A stretch of 64,000 nucleotides of DNA from Scatophagus argus. Lineage: Eukaryota > Chordata > Actinopteri > Scatophagidae. The first letter of the stretch is position 1, and each line of letters starts with the position of its first letter. The position numbers were made by a program, and so were the translations under genes. Positions 26,290 through 37,829 of the stretch are shown here, piece after piece. The notes below the pieces were generated by a model, which did not search any database, was not told where the DNA came from, and saw only the letters and a program-made list of their open reading frames with translations. Location: contig NC_058513.1 of assembly GCF_020382885.2 (NCBI RefSeq), forward strand, positions 18,749,641-18,813,640, in the 5' to 3' direction.

Positions 26290-28190
26290 TGTGTGCTACG
26301 TCCTTATTTCCTGTTGATTTCAAAGCTGATTGTACCAAAGGTTTAAAGCTCAGTCTTTTATGAAACTTCAGCATCTTTCAATGCCTCCAATACTCAATGA
26401 AAATAAATCCTCAGAGGACATGACAAGATACAAGATACAAGATACAAGATAGGTTTATTTGTCACACACACAATCATGCACGGTACAATGTGCAGTGAAA
26501 TTCTTTCTGTCCCTGCTGACATGGCTGTCTCTCTTAAATGTATGAGAAGAAGACAGAGCAAAGGAATATTTAAGTCTTTACATTTTCAACAATAATAATA
26601 ACAAAAGGCAACAGTCACAACCAAACACACAAAAGCACAATTCAGAACCACAAACTTGCAGGAAAGACAGAAAAGTGCCTACGTTGCAGGTAAATCACAT
26701 GTTTCAAGAGTTCATGTTTGTAGACTCTCTGAAATAATGGAAGAATCATCAGACAGGACTGCTGCTTTTTGTGCTGGTTTAGAAGGTATTGTATGTGGTG
26801 ATGTGGAACGATTTGGCCAAATGAGACCATGTGGATAGAATATGATTATATTATTCAACCTAAAACCGAACTTTGTAGGACACCAGATGTAGTGTGAGTT
26901 GTAGAAGATGAGTACCAACTTATGGTGCCTGAGAATGTTCTTTGTTAAAGGAAAATTCAGAAAAGCTGAAACAACACTCCACAAACTTTTGTGAAGTAAT
27001 CCAGTTGGCCTCCATTGGGGGATTTTTTGAGGTCAGAAAGGCCACATGAAGGGGCATCAAGGCCAAAGGTGAACAAACCTCACTAACAAATTATTCATAT
27101 GAATGGCTGCTGAGAATAATAATAAGAGAATAAATGAATGTCATGCAGGGGCAGTGCAAGGGCACATATTGATGAGTTATTTATGTGTTATTGATGAGGT
27201 AATATTATACATGGGAGAAAACGTACAAATAATGCTGCACACAGACTTCTTTAAACTTTATTTTGTTGTTATTCCTGTAATCATCAACTGGTTTGCTACG
27301 TGCCACCACAGGGACTAGTGGTTTCCGTTGAGTTGGATGTATCCTTAGCATTGTGTTCACCAGGGCTGTGCAGTCCTGTGAACTCAATAACTGAGCTGCT
27401 GTCTGACTTGCTGTGAAATACTGTCTGACTGACACTTCCCATGACATGTCCCATGTTTAACTATAATTAAAGAGACAGAAGACATTTCTCAGATGTCCCT
27501 GAGGGGCATTGCTGTGTAGATCTCTATATACAAAATCTGTCCCTCAGGACTTCTGTGACATCTGTTCTGCTTGTGTTGTACAACAGGTGCAGCACCTATT
27601 TGTGGTATTTGTACCACAGATTCCAGAGTTTTGAGTAATTTCTACTTACATGTGTGTTAGAAGCATTTTTGTGATATTTCTTGAAAATCATCCTGATAGC
27701 AGTCAATGAATTATATATTCTGACAGGTAAAAAAAAAAAAGAAGAAAGAAGAAAGAAAGAAAGCAAAAGGGTTTGTGAAACCACCAACCGGTCTTGCACC
27801 CCAGGGATCCAGGGGGCATTCTGGTCATGAATTCTCCCAGAAATCTGAGAGGTACAACCAAATATTTTTATTGGCCGCTTTGGTGCACCTGAAGTTTAGC
27901 AGGCCTGACTAAAATAAACAAAAAAATAATTAAAAAGTCAAGTGTGCATCTTTGACCAAATATTAGTCAAGAAACACATTTTCAGTAAATTATAACTGAA
28001 ACAGAATACATTTTACAGATAGGCATCTCGATGAAGACATTTGCAAAACTGGTATCTGACTTTGGTTGACATGCCAGTGGCCTTCAGTCGGCACTGATCA
28101 GCCCAACATGATGCCATGTCACTGCCCATCTTGATTTTTAATTCTTTTTTTTTTTCACCTCCAAAATTACTTTCAGGGTTGGGCGACTCG
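26290..28190. other. intergenic, no gene seen
   Basis: Contains a minus-strand LINE 3' end (26424 onward), a poly-A/GAAA stretch near 27727-27770, and a word around 27380-27500 that recurs at 30160-30320 and partly at 30836-30880. No coding potential recognised. Confidence 0.5.
26424..26640 (-). mobile_element. LINE 3' end, minus orientation
   Basis: Starts with repeated GATACAA units followed by ATAGGTTTATTTGTCAC and a GTGCAGTGAAATTC word. Read on the minus strand this is a LINE 3' end: a GAATTTCACTGCAC stretch, a GTGACAAATAAACC stretch and a short tandem tail. Only the 3' part is present. Confidence 0.55.
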
Positions 28191-28235
28191 TACCTACCAG
28201 ACACTTACTAATGTTGCTGAATTTTGTCTGTCTAT

Positions 28236-28470
28236 TCAGGCAGTCGGCCTTTCTGTGTGGAGTTTGCATGTTCTCCCTGTGCCTACGTGGGTTTTCTCCG
28301 GGTTCTGCGGCTTCCTCCCACCATACCATAAACATTCACATTAGGTTAATTGGCTGCTCTACATTGCCCCGAGGTGTGAGTGTGTGATTGTCTGTTTTTG
28401 TGTGTCAGCCCTGCGACTGACTGGATACCAATGAACGGATAAGCAGTATGGAAAATAGATGAATGGATTT
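28236..28470 (+). mobile_element. SINE remnant (same family as 38802)
   Basis: Contains TGTGTGGAGTTTGCATGTTC, GGGTTTTCTCCGGGTTC and a GGTTAATTGGCTGCTC stretch, ending in GGATAAGCAGTATGGAAAATA. The tRNA-like head is missing. An almost exact second copy lies at 30925-31162 because the surrounding block is duplicated. Confidence 0.65.
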
Positions 28471-28498
28471 AACCAATCAGAAATAATTTAGATATCAC

Positions 28499-28603
28499 CT
28501 GATGAAGTTTAGCTGTGTTGACTTCTAACTGGAGTTTCCAGTCTGATGGTGTGTGATGCTGTGTGATTACTTATATCCTCCAGATAGCCTGCTGACTCCT
28601 CCC
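28499..28603 (-). pseudogene. orphan promoter and exon 1 of an E-like SNTX gene
   Basis: On the minus strand this matches the promoter and 5'UTR exon of gene E (46827-46944): GGGAGGAG at 28603-28596, TATAAG box at 28575-28570 with the same 28-bp spacing as gene E, then an exon ending CATCAG before GTGATATC. Upstream similarity to gene E extends to about 28790. No exon 2, 3 or 4 follows: a SINE remnant begins a few bases after the splice donor. It is a broken relic, although its core promoter looks intact. Confidence 0.8.
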
Positions 28604-29128
28604 TCTGACACGCCTCCAGCTCACCTGGAACCTGTACCACAGCAAGGATTTTCCCACAGCTGATTTTCATTTTAGTAATATTTGATTTCCTGATAATTAT
28701 GTTTTTAAACTTTGTTTAATTAACATGCAAGGATGCTGATGGGCAGTAATGAGCAGAGCCGTATTCATCCCCCTAAGCTAACAGGCAGTGAATAAACCAT
28801 TTTAATAAAATGTGTGCAGTCCTTGTATTTTAATCATAAAACACTACTGCACACACTGTAAAGACACTGGCTGTAGCTGCACTGTGAAGGTGTTTAGAAT
28901 CAAAAGTGATGCTTTCACTCTCACTGCCCACAGTAAATTGCAACTTCCTGCACCCAAGCAAATCTTCACTGATTTTATTCACTTTATCCTGTTACTGATG
29001 CGTACAATCGGTATTCCTTGTGCCATTGCGTGCCAAAATGGTGTTGATCAATTTCAGCAGTGAAGTTTAGCATGCTTTCTCAGACATCACTAACATCTTC
29101 CATCCTAGCTGCCATGTCCAAGAAACAA

Positions 29129-29570
29129 TGTTAAGTTTATTTAATCAGTTTTGTCTTGTGATTTCCTGCTTTATTTTGTCAGTGCTTCCTGCCTGCGTCT
29201 ATTGTGGTCAGCTTTGCTTTGTCCCTTTGTCTGTTTTCCCTCCTTTGGGATTACCTGTCTCCGCCCCGATTGGTTCCACCTGTGCCCTTACCTTGTGTGT
29301 ATATATAGTCCTCATCTCCCTTTGTCCTGTGCCAGTTTGTCTTGTCTCTTGTGTCAGACATTACCAAGTCTTTTTATTTTGTTACTTTGTTCTAGTGATT
29401 TTTCTGTTTGTTTTCTTAGCCGAGCTTCAGTCCAGTCAGTTTTTGTTTCTTAGTTTAGTGTAAGTTTTTTTTGCTCTGTGAAGAGTGATTTTCAGTTTGT
29501 ACTTTTGTGAATAAAAACTTTTTTCTGCGAGTTGTGCGTTTGGGTTCAGGTCCGTAGTTTGGTCATGACA
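29129..29570 (+). mobile_element. probable solo LTR
   Basis: A ~440-bp segment bounded approximately by TG and CA. It has C/T-rich promoter-like sequence, a TATATATAG box at about 29301, a downstream GTGAATAAAAAC polyadenylation-type signal near 29507, and a GTTTGGGTTCAGGTCC end. This resembles Gypsy-type fish LTRs. No internal retroviral-like genes lie beside it, and I could not confirm the target-site duplication. Its 3' part recurs at 31305-31435. Confidence 0.4.
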
Positions 29571-30153
29571 CTATCTGCACAATGGCTTCTGTGATGTGGT
29601 GCATCTGCTTTGGCCTGAAGATGACCGTGCGCCGTCATTTGTATATTAGAACTGGAAATAAACAGAGCCATGAAATAAATGTGACATTCTGAAATAAAAT
29701 CCTGCGAAATAATTCAATGCAGACTTATGAAAAACATAATTTTGATATAAATACATGTATTATTATCATTTATTTATTTATTTTTTCGGCTTTATTTCAT
29801 AGCAAAATGTATTCATTTCATTTTGAATAAAACGGTTCTCAATAATTGGTGCTAGAAGTCTCATAGTTACTGAAATAGAGATCACCTGAGTGCAATCAAT
29901 GTTTCTCGAGTGACTGTCGTGTAAAGTCACCTGTGTCTGGTCCAGTCCTGGTTAATCAGTATTCCCAGCTACAATTACACCATGAAGACAAGAAGAACAA
30001 ACACAAACAAGCACATGAAACAAACACACACTCCAAACAAATCCAAGAAAAGGTTACTTAAAAGTACAAAGAAAAATTAATTGTTTTACCCGGGTATGAG
30101 AAAAACAAATAGAAGATTGGTTTATGAGTTTAATAACTCTTAAATGTGTGTGT
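29432..30153 (+). repeat. duplicated segment, copy 1
   Basis: Nearly identical to 31305-32279 apart from a ~260-bp SINE present only in the second copy. The copies share a long stretch with no coding potential, including the CTATCTGCACAATGGCTTC word. Together with 28190-28480 versus 30882-31178 it shows that one block was duplicated. Confidence 0.85.
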
Positions 30154-30924
30154 GAACTCGATAACTGAGCTGCTCTCTGACTTGCTGTGAGAAACTGTCT
30201 GACTGGCACTTCCCATGACATGTCTCCATGTTTAACTATAATTAAAAAGACAGAAGACATTTTTCAAATGTCCTTGAGGGGCATCGCTGTGTAGATCTCT
30301 ACATGCAAAATCTGCCCCTCGGGACTTTTTGTGTTGCACAACAGGTGCAACACCTGCTTGTGGTATTTTTAAGAAAAACAAACCAAAAAACCCTGGTGAT
30401 TGTGAAACCACCAACAGGTTTTACACCTCAGGGCTCCTGGGTGTCACCATTTTGGTCACAAATTCTCCCAAAAATCAGTGAAGTGCAATCAAACATTTTC
30501 ATTGGCTGCTCTGGTGCGTCTGAAATTTCACAGATTTGACTAAAATAACTAAATCAATCAATCAAATGGAGGTGCAGACACAGGCCTTGATGAAGTAGTA
30601 GTCAAGAAACATTTTTCTTTGCTTGGTTATAATAGAAACAAGCCTGTAAATTCACAACAGAAATGTTCAGATCTGCTTCTGTGTTATGTGCTGTTTGAAG
30701 TGAAAGATTTGTGATTTCCTAATTGACATAAATTGAATGTTTATCCATGGAAATAAAGACACACCTTCATCGAAATACAAACAGAGAGAAAGCTAAATGG
30801 GAAAACAGGTTTTGCACCTACGATATGAGCAAAGCTTAGCTGCTGTCTGACTTGCTGTGAAATACTGTCTGACTGACACTTACCAGACACTTACTAATGT
30901 TGCTGAATTGTGTCTGTCTATTCA

Positions 30925-31162
30925 GGCAGTCGGCCTTTCTGTGTGGAGTTTGCATGTTCTCCCTGTGCCTACGTGGGTTTTCTCCGGGTTCTGCGGCTTC
31001 CTCCCACCATACCATAAACATTCACATTAGGTTAATTGGCTGCTCTACATTGCCCCGAGGTGTGAGTGTGTGGTTGTCTGTTTTTGTGTGTTGGCCCTGC
31101 GACTGACTGGATACCAATGAACGGATAAGCAGTATGGAAAATAGATGAATGGATTTAACCAA
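30925..31162 (+). mobile_element. SINE remnant, second copy
   Basis: Second copy of the 28236-28470 remnant with the same truncation point, so it arose by segment duplication rather than by a new insertion. Confidence 0.65.
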
Positions 31163-31205
31163 TCAGAAATAATTTAGTAGCTTTGCACAGTGATTTTCTA
31201 TTTAC

Positions 31206-31296
31206 TTGGGATCAGTCTATCTTGCTGAGCATCATAGAGCGTCCCTAAGGTGAAAGGTCTACCCAGGGCAGCCACTACTAAGATGTCTGAAGACAT
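31206..31296 (-). pseudogene. orphan intact exon 2 of an E-like SNTX gene
   Basis: On the minus strand a start codon at 31296-31294 opens a 91-nt frame without stops, the exact coding length of exon 2 in genes A, B, C and E. It closely matches gene E exon 2, with the GRPFTLG core, and is followed by a GTAAA splice donor at 31205-31201. The last exon base is A instead of G. No exon 1 lies upstream (duplicated LTR-flank sequence begins at 31305), and no pore-domain exon follows. Confidence 0.85.
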
Positions 31297-31304
31297 GACT
31301 CCAA

Positions 31305-32279
31305 CCAGTCAGTTTTTGTTTCTTAGTTTAGTGTAAGTTTTTTTTGCTCTGTGAAGAGTGATTTTCAGTTTGTACTTTTGTGAATAAAAACTTTTTTCTG
31401 CGAGTTGTGCGTTTGGGTTCAGGTCCGTAGTTTGGGGGATTCGTGGATCAGCAGTTAGGGTGTCGGACCCGTAACCGGTGGGTCGCTGGTTCGATTCCCC
31501 GTCCCGGTGTCCATGGCTGAGGTACCCTTGAGCAAGGTACCTAACCCCCACTGCTCCCCGGGCGCTGCACGCGGTCGCCCACTGCCCCGGGTTTGCTGTG
31601 TGTGTGTGCACGTCACTTGGGTGGGTTAAATGCAGAGCACGAATTTCGTTGGAGTGAGTTCCCTCCAATGACAAAATATGTCACTTTCACTTTCACACTA
31701 TCTGCACAATGGCTTCTGTGATGTGGTGCATCTGCTTTGGCCTGAAGATGACCGTGCGCCGTCATTTGTATATTAGAACTGGAAATAAACAGAGCCATGA
31801 AATAAATGTGACATTCTGAAATAAAATCCTGTGAAATAATTCAATGTAGACTTATGAAAAACATAATTTTGATATAAATACATGTATTATTATCATTTAT
31901 TTATTTATTTTTTCGGCTTTATTTCATAGCAAAATGTATTCATTTCATTTTGAATAAAACGGTTCTCAATAATTGGTGCTAGAAGTCTCATAGTTACTGA
32001 AATAGAGATCACCTGAGTGCAATCAATGTTTCTCGAGTGACTGTCGTGTAAAGTCACCTGTGTCTGGTCCAGTCCTGGTTAATCAGTATTCCCAGCTACA
32101 ATTACACCATGAAGACAAGAAGAACAAACACAAACAAACACATGAAACAAACACACACTCCAAACAAATCCAAGAAAAGGTTACTTAAAAGTACAAAGAA
32201 AAATTAATTGTTTTACCCGGGTATGAGAAAAACAAATAGAAGATTGGTTTATGAGTTTAATAACTCTTAAATGTGTGTG
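31305..32279 (+). repeat. duplicated segment, copy 2
   Basis: Second copy of 29432-30153, interrupted by a SINE at about 31436-31697. It ends at a TG-rich stretch where copy 1 switches to different sequence. Confidence 0.85.
31436..31697 (+). mobile_element. tRNA-derived SINE insertion
   Basis: The 5' part is tRNA-like, with a B box GGTTCGATTCC at 31488-31498 and an A-box-like TGGATCAGCAG at 31444. It continues with the GAGGTACCCTTGAGCAAGGT body common in fish SINEs and ends in CACTTTCACTTTCAC. Comparison with the empty site near 29562 shows it inserted after the block was duplicated. A few target bases (around TCATGA) are missing, so no clean target duplication is seen. Confidence 0.8.
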
Positions 32280-32950
32280 CGTGAGTGTGTGTGTGTGTTT
32301 GAAGTGGTTTTAGTGTGTGAAAGCAGATGTACATACATACTGTACCTCCAGTATGTATGTATTTCATCCTTAATCCTTTAGTCACTTTTCCACAGGCCAG
32401 TAGTGTCAGTCTTACTTGTTCTACTTCTCTACTGTGTACACACACAAAACATTGTGTTTATTATGTTTTCAGTTATCACATGGAGGATTTTTTGTTGTTT
32501 TTTCCTCAATCTGTTTTGGAGCAGTTAGAGAAGAGAGCTTATTGTTCAATAAACAACTGAACTCAATATCGTTTGTCTGTCTATCTCTTTGACTGACAGT
32601 TTTATTGATCATTGAAACAGACTGACTTGGAAAGAAGTTGGTTTGATGGTTTAAAAAAAAAAAAAAAAGCAAAAAAAATTGATGTCACTTTATATGATAT
32701 TATATATTTTTATATACACATATTTTTCCTGCTTGTGACTACCTCATGATGGGAGATGAAGAGGGTAATTATTAAAATGTATGAATATGACTGGGCTCAG
32801 ACATGCAAAAGCTTTGGATGCAAAGTCATGCATTGTCTCTCAATGCAAAATGAGCAATATGAAAAAAGGGTGTGAAGCAACTTTATTTCAGCCTGCACTC
32901 CTTGAAACGTGTAAGAAAACACTGTGTTCAGCTGAAATATTACAGGTGTG
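32280..32950. other. intergenic upstream of gene C
   Basis: TG-rich start, a poly-A run at about 32652-32686 and AT-rich sequence. No gene recognised. Confidence 0.5.
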
Positions 32951-32959
32951 AGGGTCAGG

Positions 32960-33091
32960 GGGAGGAGTAACAAGGACACGGGATCTGATAAGCTATAAAT
33001 AATCTCCAACATCACACACTATCAGGCTGCAAGCTCCAGTTGAAAGTCAAGAAGACTCAGACAAGACTGCTGATCTACAGATCTTCATCAG
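32960..33091 (+). promoter_or_regulatory. gene C core promoter and 5'UTR exon
   Basis: GGGAGGAG at 32960-32967 and TATAAATA at 32994-33001, again 34 bp apart. Transcription should begin near 33025. Exon 1 contains the AGCTCCAGTTGAAAGTCAAG word of the family and ends at 33091 before GTAAGA. Confidence 0.75.
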
Positions 33092-33200
33092 GTAAGAAAT
33101 AACTTTCAGTGAACTCCACTCTATGTATGAGACGGCAAAAACTCATATTGTGGTTTAAAGTGGAGCCACATTGATGAATGTGTCTTCAAAGGTTGCAGAC

Positions 33201-36200
33201 ATGGCCACAGACATCTTGGAAATGCCTGGTCTGAGTCGACCTTTCACCCTGGGGATGCTGTATGACGCCCGCCGAGAGAAAATGATCCCAGGTAAGTTCT
33301 GAAGTGAACTTCTTTAGAATTAAATTAATCTAGCATTGTGTCAGTTTAGACAGAGCTCTGCAGATGCTCTTGAATTAACGACTTTCGCTATTAGCTGCTT
33401 CATTCATACTTCACTATTGTTTATTAGCTTTTGGGAACAAGAAGACCAGTAATTACCAGTAGTAGGAACCATTCATACAGATGTCCATGATAAATCCATG
33501 GCTGAATTGCAATCGATCGAGCTACATCAACTTGTCACAGCCTTATGCACAGGAATAATTTCTGTGCTTACGCTGTCCACACATCCTGATTATTTATTTT
33601 TTTGCACACCCCTTTTACCACGTTCATGTAACGTGTCAGTCCATGCAAAGGGTTTGAGGAATGTAAGTATCTGGCCTGCAGAATTTCCACAAAACTTTAT
33701 TTTTAGCTTTAGCCCAAGTTTTACAGTTTTTTTCTGACTATATAATGGTCTGCAGCAAAAGATGAAATCAAATTTTTTCCACTTTTGGTGAAAGGAGGCA
33801 CAGTAAAACAGTGTGATTTAATTAGATTTGAAAAATGGGGAGGTTAAGAAAAGGCTGCACCCATCAAACTGAAAATTTTGTCATGATATTCCAGCTAATT
33901 ACACTACAGAAGCATAGATGTTTGATAACATATTATGAATGTGCTCACACCAAAATCCAGAGCATCTGGAAAACCTCAGCTTTCCGATCTATGTTAATGT
34001 GACCATTGCAGTGGCATAATGGGGCTGTCAGTGTGCAGGATTTGTCCAGCAAAAGTTTGCCCTGTCAAATTCATATGAACCCACCTCACCTCACCTCTTA
34101 GTCAGCACCTCCAGAGCAGTCATCATGAATTTCTTATTTAACACAGTGCAGTTTGGTCTGAACACCCAGTAAGAACATTACCAGCCTGCTGTTCTTTTCT
34201 GTAGGTTTCTCATTGTTTGGTGATGAAGTTCTGGAAAAATATACATCAGTCAGCACTCAAAACAGCTGTGAGTTCCAAACCATTGCCTCTGATTCCATTG
34301 ATTCCAAGTCCTCTATGATGAACATTCAAGCCTCTCTTGGAGTCAGTATGCTGGGTGGACTGGTTGAAGTTGCTGGATCTGCTAAGTACCTGAATGATAC
34401 AAAGAAATACCAGAATCAGAGCAGAGTCACACTCAACTACAAAGTTACTACCACTTATAAACAATTCACAGCTCCTCCTGGAAGTGTGAAGGTGCAGCAA
34501 ACATCCATTACTGACCAGGGCTTGGCAACACATGTAGTCACAGGCATCCTTTATGGGGCAAATGCGTTTTTTGTATTTGACAGTGAGAAGTTAGATGATA
34601 GCAACCTTCAGGACATCCAGGGTAAAATGGAAGCTGTGATAAAGAAGATTCCTACTGTTAGTATTGAGGGGTCAGGATCTGTCAAACTGACTGATGAAGA
34701 AAAGACCTTGGCCAACAATCTCTCCTGCAAGTTTCATGGAGACTTCATTCTTGAAAGCCTCCCTACAACCTTTGAAGATGCAGTGAAGACTTACCAGAAA
34801 CTTCCAAATCTTCTTGGAGAAGGAACAGAAACAGTTCCTGTGAAGGTCTGGCTGGTCCCCTTGAGGAGATTCTATTCTAAAGCTGAGCAGCTGGTCCGTG
34901 AGATCACTCTTGGTAGAGTAAGAAAGATTCACAGTATCTTGCAAGACTTGTGTCGGCTGAAGATGAGATGCACTGATTCTATGGATGACAAAATTGTAAG
35001 ACAGTTCCCGTTGATTTATGACAGGATTAGCAATTTCCTACAGATATTTCAGGACTACACTCTTTCTGTGAAACAGACAATTGCAAAGAAAGTTCCACTG
35101 ATTCGGGGAGGTACAGAAGATGAGAGTTCAATAGAGAAGATAATTGCAGATAGGGCCAAGTCACCATTCAGCAATGAAAATGTGAGCGCGTGGCTGGATA
35201 CCATAGAGAGAGAAATCAGTGCCTTAAAGGCCTGTGTAGGCGCAATGGACGAAACACAGACAAAGTTTGTCTCAAATCAGACAGAGCTGGATAAAGAAGT
35301 TCTCGCTCCAGATGCAAAGCATGCTGTGTGCTTTGTTTTCACCTCCCTGGATCGCACTGATCCCTACCCTAGAGTGTTGTCCAACTTTTTGGAATCACCT
35401 AATTCAGAAGACACTACATATGTCCCTCCATCTACTGAAGACCTGTGGTGTTTCTCCCCTCGGGTGATAATCAAAATGAAACAAAAAGCCCGGAATTTTA
35501 GTGAACTTGCCAACAACCTGAAGGACAGCAAGAATGTCCGCTTCCTCACAGCTGCCATGGCAAACGACAAATATCAAGGAGCAACTATCTACTACTACAA
35601 GGAAGGCAGTCTGGTCACTGATGACTTCACATTCCCTCGCATGCCTATGGTGGACAACATCAAAGACAGAAGAGATTTACTCTGGTGTAAGTAATTCTTT
35701 CTTATTCACATTAAAGCAAAAATAAATTACACTCAAAGTACTTTCCTCCTCTTTAGACATTATTTGGAATTGTACCTTGCTGGACATCTGCCCTGTGTCT
35801 CCCTCTCCACCATTTGCCACCTGATTCAGACCCTCTGGGGTCCCTCTTTCTCATTCTTGTTTGTCCTTTTTCCTGTTCCCTATATTTGTCCCTGTTCAGG
35901 AAAATCTGCTTTGTTGCCTGTTTTAGACTTCCTGCCTTTCTGTATAAGTTTTTTTTTTGCTTGTTTGAATTACCTTCAAGTTGCTGACCCAAATGCAGAC
36001 ACTTCAGCAGGGTAAGATGACTATATGGTCTTTTAATAAATCCTAAAAAACAAACAGACAAATGAAAAAAACCAACCAAACAAAAAACAAAACAGACTTG
36101 CAATTTGAAAGCAAATCCATAAGGGTAAGGTAGGCAGTTTGAGGGCATCTAATGTAGAGGTTGGAAATAACTGGGTCCAGAAGGTCACCATGACATGACG

Positions 36201-36888
36201 TTTTTGTGTTGTAAATGTTGTCAAATATGAAACTTCTGGGGAATAAAAAGTGATAAGTAGAACATTTCTGTCTTTGAAGACATGTTATCTCAAGATGCAG
36301 TTTGAGTGGAGATGAGGATGACTGGTAATAGACTGTGTCTTGGTCTTTCCATCAGATTCCTGTGACCTGAGCTTCGACCCAAACACACTAAACTATCTCC
36401 TCACTCTATCTGATGACAACAAACACGTGGAGTCTGGAAAACAGCAGAAATATCGTGATCACCCAGAGAGGTTCGACTGCCTTCAACAGGTGATGTGCAA
36501 AGAGAGGCTGACCGGGTGCCATTACTGGGAGGTGGAGTGGACTGGATATGTTCGTGTAGGTGTCTCGTATGTATCAATCGGCAGGAAAGGGACAAACCAG
36601 CCCTGTGCTGTTGGAGAGAATTGGAGCTCCTGGGCTTTAGATTATGAGCCCAGAAAAGGATACAGTTTTAAACATGATAAAACAAACAAAAATGTCACTG
36701 TGGCTTCTCCTGGCTTTAAACGACTGGGAGTGTATCTCGACTGGCGTGCTGGCGGTCTGGCCTTCTTCATGGTCTCCTCTAACGAGGTGCAACACATTCA
36801 CAGCATCCGCACCAAATTCACTGAGCCTGTTTATCCAGCCTTCCGTCTTGGGTCTGGCTTTGACCATGGAACGGTCAGCTTACTTTGA
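33201..36888 (+). CDS. SNTX-like MACPF/SPRY protein, gene C
   Basis: Coding exons: 33201-33291, 34205-35686 (1482 nt, 494 codons) and 36356-36888, with phase 1 introns; product 701 residues. Motifs include RPFTLGMLYDAR in exon 2, GGLVEVAGSAKYLND and GILYGANAFFVFDS in the MACPF-like part, KSPFSNENVSAWLD at the end of the FAT-like region, CFVFTSLDR in the thioredoxin-like domain, and HYWEVEW plus FTEPVYPAF in the SPRY domain. It is clearly diverged from A/B/G and E. Its exon 3 is six codons longer than that of A and its SPRY exon six codons shorter. From family knowledge, this sequence looks the closest of the set to the characterised venom subunits; that is a judgement, not an alignment. Intron 3 (669 bp) carries repeat-like sequence. 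No disabling change is visible. Confidence 0.93.
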
Positions 36889-37556
36889 AACACAGTCGCT
36901 GACACAAGAAAGCCCTCAGAGTGCGACACAAGACCTCACGATTGTCTAAATCCATGTTCTTTAGGAACCTTAATATTCTGGATCTGGATCTGGATCAAAA
37001 TGCACAGAACATGTACTCTGTTCTGTTCTGACAAACATCAATTTCCTATGTGAGGCACAAACTATGGCATAAAGATGCACATAACAGTGATGAAAAATAA
37101 AAAATAAATAAATAAAATAAAATAATACATTAAATAAATAAATCCAGCAGGTAAACAAAATTTCTTTTTTTGTTTGTTTGTTTATAAGTCATACTTTAAG
37201 TCACTTTGACATGGTTTAACATCTGTTCTCAAATAACTGCTCTAAACATTGAATTATTAAAATCATTCTTTTTACTTTCAAAAGTTTTTCTGCATGCCGC
37301 TTTAAATTAAACAGTAATGATTAGAAGCAGGCTTAATTTAGCCTAATCTTACTTCGATGGATTTATATTTATGTGATCACCACACGCTGTACGTGTTCAG
37401 TCTACATCTGTTCACTGTAATGCATGCAAGTTAGCAAAGCTGGTTATGTTTAATATATCATAGTAATTACAGTGTGATGCTCCTTGTGTGACTTAACAAT
37501 TATACTTCTTTGTGTTTTTAACCATCACAGGTCTCAATTTATCAAGTAAAAAAGTT

Positions 37557-37558
37557 CT

Positions 37559-37602
<44 letters not shown>

Positions 37603-37604
37603 TC
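37557..37604. repeat. (TTTC)n microsatellite
   Basis: About 12 TTTC units in the 3'UTR region of gene C. Confidence 0.95.
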
Positions 37605-37798
37605 GAAACAAATATCGTTTACCACTCAGGAATGCACTCTGCTGGTCTGTTCTGTATTTTGTGAAAGGAGCTGGGAAGAGTCAGATTTCTCAGTCAGTAT
37701 TTAGACATCAGGGTGACACTCTTTTCTGTCTCTCTCTTGTTCAGTATCTGCTGTAACAGCTGTTGGATGAGTTTGTTCTCTGCACGAATCAAGAAATT

Positions 37799-37804
37799 AA
37801 TAAA
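37799..37804 (+). terminator. polyadenylation signal of gene C
   Basis: AATAAA in ATTAATAAAGTGGATACCTG, matching the context at the other genes; about 910 bases after the stop codon. Confidence 0.7.
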
Positions 37805-37829
37805 GTGGATACCTGAGTTGAACATTGTG

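Noticed and set aside
31436-31510. tRNA gene at the SINE head
   Set aside because: A B box is present, but the cloverleaf stems are not maintained and the sequence continues into a SINE body with a CACTTT tail.
35760-36230. Open frames in intron 3 of gene C (83-131 codons)
   Set aside because: They lie between strong GT and AG splice sites, are low-complexity (Phe/Leu/Lys-rich) and match no family.
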